Part shown: in pieces, positions 58,187 to 64,000 of the stretch | How positions within the stretch are numbered: the first letter of the stretch is position 1 | Layout: the number at the start of each line of letters is the position of its first letter | From: Anthopleura xanthogrammica | Lineage: Eukaryota; Cnidaria; Anthozoa; Actiniaria; Actiniidae | Reading direction: 5' to 3' | Assembly (NCBI GenBank): GCA_964019055.1 | Contig: OZ025222.1 | Span: 684,501 to 748,500 of the forward strand | Length of the DNA: 64,000 nucleotides | Notes under the pieces: model-generated | The model's input: only the letters and a program-made list of their open reading frames with translations | What the model was told of the DNA's origin: nothing | Databases searched by the model: none | Translations under genes and position numbers: made by a program

Positions 58187-61100
58187 ATGATGTCTGGACC
58201 AAGTAATGAACAAAATGTTGTCGAGACTCCCGCGCAGAACGCTTTGATTAAAGCCGTTGAAAACGATGATGTACGCGAAGTAAAAAGATTGATCGATGCT
58301 GGAGTAGCTGTTGATGAGACTGACAACAGAGGCATGAATGCTCTGTTTGAAGCTGTTAGGTGTTGCAATGGAACTCTTGTTCATTTACTGGTTGAGGAAG
58401 GGAAAGCTTTTGTAAATGCAAGAGATCTTTATGGTAGAACTCTGTTGTTTTACGCCATAACACAATCCAAAGAGATTGCAGAGTATCTAATTAAAAATGG
58501 TGCGGATGTTAACCTTAAAGATTTCACCAATAGAAGGGCTTTATCGTTTTTCGTCGAGAACTGCATGCTGAATGAGAATATCCCATTATCGTCTCTAATC
58601 TCTGACAAAGCCAAAGAATTTGAAATGCTCAAAGATCCAAGCGAGGACGTCAATCATAATATCATCAGGTCAATATTGGATATTGTGATCTGCAAACTTC
58701 CACTTATGTGTGCCTCGCCCAAAATTCCCAGTGACAAAATCTGGGAGAACTTCATCACAGCTTTGAAACTGGCCAACACATATTTTGCAGAAACCGACAC
58801 CAAACAAATCCTTGATAATATTTTGAAGGACTGCGAAGAAAAAAAACCCTTGATCAGTGCTATGTGTGATAAGGTGATTGCATTACTAGTTAAGATAGGT
58901 GCCGACCCCAACTTTGCTGATTCAGATGGCAATACTGCTCTTCACTATGCAGCTTGCTTACCTTTTCTGGGTGTCTCTACCAAAGTCATTATGTCCATGT
59001 TTGGTCAGCTTGAAAGGTATGGGCTAACGCTGAACACAAGAAACCATCGAAATGAAACACCCCTCTTGTTCTGCTTGTCTAAAAACATAGGGCATTTAGA
59101 AGAAAACGATAAGTTAACAGCCTTGAAGGCATGCGCATTGGTGGACGTCTGCAAATTTCTAGTATCACGTGGATCAAGTTTAGACGAAACGTCCCAAAAT
59201 GGAGAGTCAGTGTTTCACTTGGTTATTGAAATTTTTCAGCAAGGTTTTAAAATACCTGAGCAAAGAGTTAGAGAGGGTGTTATTGATGAAACAATGAAAA
59301 TTTTGGATTTGTTTTCATATGATCGCTTGATCGAAGGAAATATGGTAAACAAGGGAGATTCTCGGCTTAATTCACCATTGCATAACTGGGCAAAACTAGC
59401 ACCATTCCACCCAGACTGCAGCAGTAATGACTCATTTGAAAAGACTTTAAGAAGGATTTTAGAGCATCTGATGAAATTAGGAGCAACCCTAAATCCCAGA
59501 AATGAAGATGAAGAAACCCCTCTACATAGGTGTAAAACACGGGAGGCTGTCAAGTTATTACTTGCTGAAGGGGCAAACCCAAATGATGTGGATTCATCGG
59601 GACGCTCACCATTAATTGCAGCAGTGAACAACAAAACATATTTGATGAAGCCAGATGCTGATCAAAGTAACAATGAAAGTGTAGTTCGTGCATTGATTGA
59701 TGCTGGTGCTGATGTCAACATAACTGATAATGAGGGGAAAACTCCTTTGTTTCATGCTGCTCAACAAAGTAACAATGAAAGCGTAGTTAGTGCATTGATT
59801 GATGCTGGTGCTGATGTCAACATAACTGATAATGAGGGGAAAACTCCTTTGTTTCATGCTGTTCAACAAAGTAACAATGAAAGTGTGGTTCGTGCATTGA
59901 TTGATGCTGGTACTGATGTCAAAATGACTGATGAAGATGGGAGTACTGCTTTGTTTCAGGCCGTCCAAAGTAACGAGGGTGTTTGTGGATTGCTTGAAAA
60001 GTGGACTACGTTTAACTTGGAAGAAATTGATGGAAAAGCTGCTTTGTTTTATGCTGCTGAAAATGATCGACCTCGGGTAATATGGGAATTATATCTTGAA
60101 GGCCTTGATCTCAACACAACTGATGACGAGGGCAAAACTGCTGTGTTTTATGCTAACAAGTACCACAGTATGGGTGCACTTTGTGAGTTGATTGGTTGTG
60201 ATGCTGAATTTAAATTGGATGAAATTGATGGAAAAGCTGTTTTGTTTTATGCTGCTAAAAATGATAAGGCTTTTGTAGTATGGGAATTGCATCTTAAAGG
60301 CCTTGATCTCAACACGACTGATGACGAGGGCAAAACGGCTGTGTTTTATGCTAACAAGAACCACAGTATGGAAGCACTTTGTGAGTTGATTGGTTGTGAT
60401 GCTGAATGTAACTTGGATGAAATTGATGGAAAAGCTGTTTTGTTTTATGCTGCTAAAAATGATAAGCCTTTTGTAGTATGGGAATTGCATCTTAAAGGCC
60501 TTGATCTCAACACGACTGATGACGAGGGCAAAACGGCTGTGTTTTATGCTAACAAGAACCACAGTATGGAAGCACTTTGTGAGTTGATTGGTTGTGATGC
60601 TGAATGTAACTTGGATGAAATTGATGGAAAAGCTGTTTTGTTTTATGCTGCTAAAAATGATAAGCCTTTTGTAGTATGGGAATTGCATCTTAAAGGCCTT
60701 GATCTCAACACGACTGATGACGAGGGCAAAACGGCTGTGTTTTATGCTAACAAGTACCACAGTATGGAAGCACTTTGTGAGTTGATTGGTTGTGATGCTG
60801 AATTTAAATTGGATGAAATTGATGGAAAAGCTGTTTTGTTTTATGCTGCTAAAAATGATAAGGCTTTTGTAGTATGGGAATTGCATCTTAAAGGCCTTGA
60901 TCTCAACACGACTGATGACGAGGGCAAAACGGCTGTGTTTTATGCTAACAAGAACCACAGTATGGAAGCACTTTGTGAGTTGATTGGTTGTGATGCTGAA
61001 TGTAACTTGGATGAAATTGATGGAAAAGCTGTTTTGTTTTATGCTGCTAAAAATGATAAGCCTGGGGTAGTATGGGAATTGCATCCTAAAGGCCTTGATC

Positions 61101-64000
61101 TCAACACGACTGATGACGAGGGCAAAACGGCTGTGTTTTATGCTAACAAGAACCACAGTATGGAAGCACTTTGTGAGTTGATTGGTTGTGATGCTGAATT
61201 TAAATTGGATAAAATTGATGGAAAAGCTGTTTTGTTTCATGCTGCTAAAAATGATAAGCCTTTTGTAGTATGGGAATTGCATCCTAAAGGCCTTGATCTC
61301 AACACGACTGATGACGAGGGCAAAACGGCTGTGTTTTATGCTAACAAGAACCACAGTATGGAAGCACTTTGTGAGTTGATTGGTTGTGATGCTGAATGTA
61401 ACTTGGATGAAATTGATGGAAAAGCTGTTTTGTTTTATGCTGCTAAAAATGATAAGCCTTTTGTAGTATGTGAATTGCATCTTAAAGGCCTTGATCTCAA
61501 CACGACTGATGACGAGGGCAAAACGGCTGTGTTTTATGCTAACAAGAACCACAGTATGGAAGCACTTTGTGAGTTGATTGGTTGTGATGCTGAATGTAAC
61601 TTGGATGAAATTGATGGAAAAGCTGTTTTGTTTTATGCTGCTAAAAATGATAAGCCTTTTGTAGTATGGGAATTGCATCCTAAAGGCCTTGATCTCAACA
61701 CGACTGATGACGAGGGCAAAACGGCTGTGTTTTATGCTAACAAGAACCACAGTATGGAAGCACTTTGTGAGTTGATTGGTTGTGATGCTGAATGTAACTT
61801 GGATGAAATTGATGGAAAAGCTGTTTTGTTTTATGCTGCTAAAAATGATAAGCCTGGGGTAGTATGGGAATTGCATCCTAAAGGCCTTGATCTCAACACG
61901 ACTGATGACGAGGGCAAAACGGCTGTGTTTTATGCTAACAAGAACCACAGTATGGAAGCACTTTGTGAGTTGATTGGTTGTGATGCTGAATTTAAATTGG
62001 ATAAAATTGATGGAAAAGCTGTTTTGTTTTATGCTGCTAAAAATGATAAGCCTGGGGTAGTATGTGAATTGCATCTTAAAGGCCTTGATCTCAACACGAC
62101 TGATGACGAGGGCAAAACGGCTGTGTTTTATGCTAACAAGAACCACAGTATGGGTGCACTTTGTGAGTTGATTGGTTGTGATGCTGAATTTAAATTGGAT
62201 AAAATTGATGGAAAAGCTGTTTTGTTTTATGCTGCTAAAAATGATACGCCTTTGGTAGTGAGCCCATTATGTGATGCAGGCCTAGACCTTAAGATAACTG
62301 ATGACGAGGGCAAAACGGCTGTGTTTTATGCCGGTAATGATTTCATGGACGCCTTGATGGCAGCTGATGAAATTTTCGTCAATGCAAGAGATCTGTATGG
62401 TAGAACCCCATTGTTTTATGCTCTGGAGAATGACACTACGGAAAAAGCTCGGTATCTGATTGAGAAAGGAGGAAACCTCCAATTAAAAGACAGCTGCAAT
62501 GTAAGCACCTATTCTTTCTTCATCGAAAAATGTATTTCTGCAGGATGGAATGTAGAGTCACGGTTACAATTATTTAAGTCTGGATTATTTCAAGACCAGC
62601 AACGATTGAAAGCGCTGACTCTTGCAACATTGGACATTATCTATTGTCAAGCTCCTCTGTTGTCTGTCAGTGGTTCTCCTCATTTGCCAAAGTCATACAT
62701 GATTTTTAACAAAACAAATGTTTTAGAGGTTTTAACTTTCGTTCGAGCCCAATATTCAAATCAGGATACTGATAAGGTAGAGGACATTGACAACATATCG
62801 TCAATGATAAATGAAAACGAGATCGATGTGCCGCGTATGCTTTCTTTGCTCAACCAACTGGGTGCCAATCCCATCGCTGCTGATTCAGATGGAAATACAG
62901 CTCTTCACTATGCGACCCTTCTACCGCTTCTTGGCGTAACACAAGAAACCGTCATGGATATATTTAAGAAGCTCAGGGAGTTTGGGGAGATATTCAATGT
63001 GAAAAACCACCAGCGTCAATCGCCTCTACAGTTCTGCTTGTCATCAGATACCTGGAAAGTTTTTACTGAAAACAACAAATGGCAGTCGTCGATCAGAGGA
63101 TTGGTAGAGGTCTGTAGATTTTTATTGAGCAATGGATGTAGTATTAATGACACATCACAAGACGGCGAGTCTGTTTTTCATCGAATAATCGCCCTTATCC
63201 AACAGGGTCTCGAACTAAATGATGAAGCCTCAAGAAAGGTTGTTTCACAAGTATTGATGAACATTTTGAAGTTGCTCCCGCTTTCAAAAAACGCAGTTGT
63301 GAACGTTGTGAACAACATTGACAATCTGTTAAACTCACCACTGCACCTTTGGGCATCCATTACGTTAAAATCATCTCAAGATTACACAAGCCCTATGACT
63401 GGAGACAGCACGTTTGTGAACATTTTACAAATAATTTTGCGCCATCTTTTAGAATGTGGAGCAAAACTCAATCCTCGAAATGCGAATGAAGAAACTCCAT
63501 TGCATCTATGCAAAACATGGACCGCTGTGAAGTTGTTGTTAGATGCTGGAGCAACACCAATCCATGTGGATTCATCAGGACGTTCACCTCTTCTTGTTAC
63601 AGCTAAGGAGAACAATTTTCTTAAGAATCCGGATCATTTTTATCCTGATGTTACAGAAGACCCAGAAACATTTTGGAGAAGTGCTCTCGAAAAGGGACTT
63701 GATCCATGGACAGTTGACAAACAGGGCGAGTCTGTTTTGAGTGTTCTTATTAAATCAGAGGCCTATATTCTTGCTAAAGCTTTGGTTGAAGTTGCTTGCA
63801 AGGAAAACTACGCTACGAATGACGTCAAGCTTTCGTTTTTAAATGCCATTTGTAAAGACAAATCCAGGGATACACATTGGAAGACCATTTTGGTTGAAGT
63901 CATCCTAAAGTCAGCTAGCAAGAGCCATCTTTCTGTGGATTCACCACTTCGTCTTTGCTGTAGAAACATTGTTCAATTTGGTATGTTTGATGAAAAGCCA
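58187..64000 (+). CDS. Giant RNase L-like paralogue, ankyrin part (runs off edge)
   Basis: From ATGATG at 58187 the frame is open for 1938 codons to the window edge. Cassette A (residues about 10-490) closely matches the first RNase L-like gene, with shared phrases such as ADSDGNTALHYA, ETSQNGESVFHLV, QRVREGVIDETM and an RSPLIAAV ending. Three 34-residue ankyrin repeats follow (DNA starts 59666, 59768, 59870), then about 12 units of 66 residues, each two ankyrin repeats (DLNTTDDEGKTAVFYANK; LDEIDGKAVLFYAAKND). Cassette B (residues about 1390-1938) is a second copy of the same ankyrin cassette. By comparison with the first gene, the pseudokinase should begin some 80-90 codons past the edge, so a kinase and KEN domain are expected but not seen. 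Probable role: ligand-sensing part of a ribonuclease with an enlarged sensor. No intron or frameshift is visible. Confidence 0.85.
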   Translation, partial: MMSGPSNEQNVVETPAQNALIKAVENDDVREVKRLIDAGVAVDETDNRGMNALFEAVRCCNGTLVHLLVEEGKAFVNARDLYGRTLLFYAITQSKEIAEYLIKNGADVNLKDFTNRRALSFFVENCMLNENIPLSSLISDKAKEFEMLKDPSEDVNHNIIRSILDIVICKLPLMCASPKIPSDKIWENFITALKLANTYFAETDTKQILDNILKDCEEKKPLISAMCDKVIALLVKIGADPNFADSDGNTALHYAACLPFLGVSTKVIMSMFGQLERYGLTLNTRNHRNETPLLFCLSKNIGHLEENDKLTALKACALVDVCKFLVSRGSSLDETSQNGESVFHLVIEIFQQGFKIPEQRVREGVIDETMKILDLFSYDRLIEGNMVNKGDSRLNSPLHNWAKLAPFHPDCSSNDSFEKTLRRILEHLMKLGATLNPRNEDEETPLHRCKTREAVKLLLAEGANPNDVDSSGRSPLIAAVNNKTYLMKPDADQSNNESVVRALIDAGADVNITDNEGKTPLFHAAQQSNNESVVSALIDAGADVNITDNEGKTPLFHAVQQSNNESVVRALIDAGTDVKMTDEDGSTALFQAVQSNEGVCGLLEKWTTFNLEEIDGKAALFYAAENDRPRVIWELYLEGLDLNTTDDEGKTAVFYANKYHSMGALCELIGCDAEFKLDEIDGKAVLFYAAKNDKAFVVWELHLKGLDLNTTDDEGKTAVFYANKNHSMEALCELIGCDAECNLDEIDGKAVLFYAAKNDKPFVVWELHLKGLDLNTTDDEGKTAVFYANKNHSMEALCELIGCDAECNLDEIDGKAVLFYAAKNDKPFVVWELHLKGLDLNTTDDEGKTAVFYANKYHSMEALCELIGCDAEFKLDEIDGKAVLFYAAKNDKAFVVWELHLKGLDLNTTDDEGKTAVFYANKNHSMEALCELIGCDAECNLDEIDGKAVLFYAAKNDKPGVVWELHPKGLDLNTTDDEGKTAVFYANKNHSMEALCELIGCDAEFKLDKIDGKAVLFHAAKNDKPFVVWELHPKGLDLNTTDDEGKTAVFYANKNHSMEALCELIGCDAECNLDEIDGKAVLFYAAKNDKPFVVCELHLKGLDLNTTDDEGKTAVFYANKNHSMEALCELIGCDAECNLDEIDGKAVLFYAAKNDKPFVVWELHPKGLDLNTTDDEGKTAVFYANKNHSMEALCELIGCDAECNLDEIDGKAVLFYAAKNDKPGVVWELHPKGLDLNTTDDEGKTAVFYANKNHSMEALCELIGCDAEFKLDKIDGKAVLFYAAKNDKPGVVCELHLKGLDLNTTDDEGKTAVFYANKNHSMGALCELIGCDAEFKLDKIDGKAVLFYAAKNDTPLVVSPLCDAGLDLKITDDEGKTAVFYAGNDFMDALMAADEIFVNARDLYGRTPLFYALENDTTEKARYLIEKGGNLQLKDSCNVSTYSFFIEKCISAGWNVESRLQLFKSGLFQDQQRLKALTLATLDIIYCQAPLLSVSGSPHLPKSYMIFNKTNVLEVLTFVRAQYSNQDTDKVEDIDNISSMINENEIDVPRMLSLLNQLGANPIAADSDGNTALHYATLLPLLGVTQETVMDIFKKLREFGEIFNVKNHQRQSPLQFCLSSDTWKVFTENNKWQSSIRGLVEVCRFLLSNGCSINDTSQDGESVFHRIIALIQQGLELNDEASRKVVSQVLMNILKLLPLSKNAVVNVVNNIDNLLNSPLHLWASITLKSSQDYTSPMTGDSTFVNILQIILRHLLECGAKLNPRNANEETPLHLCKTWTAVKLLLDAGATPIHVDSSGRSPLLVTAKENNFLKNPDHFYPDVTEDPETFWRSALEKGLDPWTVDKQGESVLSVLIKSEAYILAKALVEVACKENYATNDVKLSFLNAICKDKSRDTHWKTILVEVILKSASKSHLSVDSPLRLCCRNIVQFGMFDEKP
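60065..62345 (+). repeat. 198-bp coding tandem array
   Basis: The phrase starting GAT(AAG/CGA)CC recurs at 60065, 60263, 60461, 60659, 60857, 61055, 61253, 61451, 61649, 61847, 62045 and 62243, exactly 198 bases apart each time. Units differ by few bases (for example CCTTTTGTAGTA versus CCTGGGGTAGTA). The period equals two 33-residue ankyrin repeats, so copy number can change without breaking the frame. Confidence 0.95.

Noticed and set aside
60089..62146. 685-codon open frame on the minus strand
   Set aside because: It is the antisense shadow of the 198-bp coding array. The plus strand gives clean ankyrin repeats continuous with flanking unique ankyrin sequence, and the antisense frame is open only because the unit lacks stops and has a period divisible by three.

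Overview
The window looks like nuclear DNA from an invertebrate animal, most likely an anthozoan cnidarian (coral or sea anemone). It is AT-rich, has GT-AG spliced genes that match vertebrate families, contains an intronless class A receptor gene, and is littered with microsatellites, minisatellites, hairpin-type MITEs and relics of non-LTR elements. The species guess is inference; nothing in the sequence names it.

Layout. 0-6.7 kb: low-complexity DNA, an E-box/CRE-rich promoter-like patch and an intronless GPCR gene (3614-4774, +). 6.7-21.3 kb (minus): a TP53I11 homologue that I could rebuild from seven exons in consistent phases, with two alternative first exons (14.85 kb and 21.29 kb). 21.5-30.1 kb: no confident gene, but three CRE plus X-box composites, a spaced AACCAGGCC array and a 27-bp minisatellite. 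30.2-37.2 kb (minus): a 14-exon DH-PH RhoGEF gene resembling ARHGEF39, with a long acidic tail. 37.5-40.4 kb: MITEs, LINE tails and a 57-bp minisatellite. 40.4-46.1 kb (minus): a complete seven-exon RNF141 homologue (MGQQ start, C3HC4 RING). Its introns are packed with repeats, including a 1.18-kb foldback element flanked by a TATAG duplication.

48.3-64.0 kb (+): two tandem paralogues with large, apparently intronless coding regions. The first (49.8-53.2 kb) has the architecture of vertebrate RNase L: ankyrin repeats, a degenerate protein kinase domain with DFD in place of DFG, and an IRE1/RNase L-type KEN nuclease domain with its Arg-Asn-x3-His motif. The assembled sequence carries a one-base frame break between kinase and KEN. 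The second (58187 to the right edge, open for 1938 codons) duplicates the ankyrin cassette and separates the two copies by an array of near-identical 198-bp units, each coding for two 33-residue ankyrin repeats. Both genes are preceded by a duplicated, conserved leader block.

The RNase L-like cluster is the most interesting content. It suggests an expanding family of ankyrin-sensor/KEN ribonucleases, possibly an innate-immune or RNA-decay system, whose sensor part evolves by tandem amplification. The three minus-strand genes look like ordinary conserved metazoan genes and share no pathway that can be seen here.
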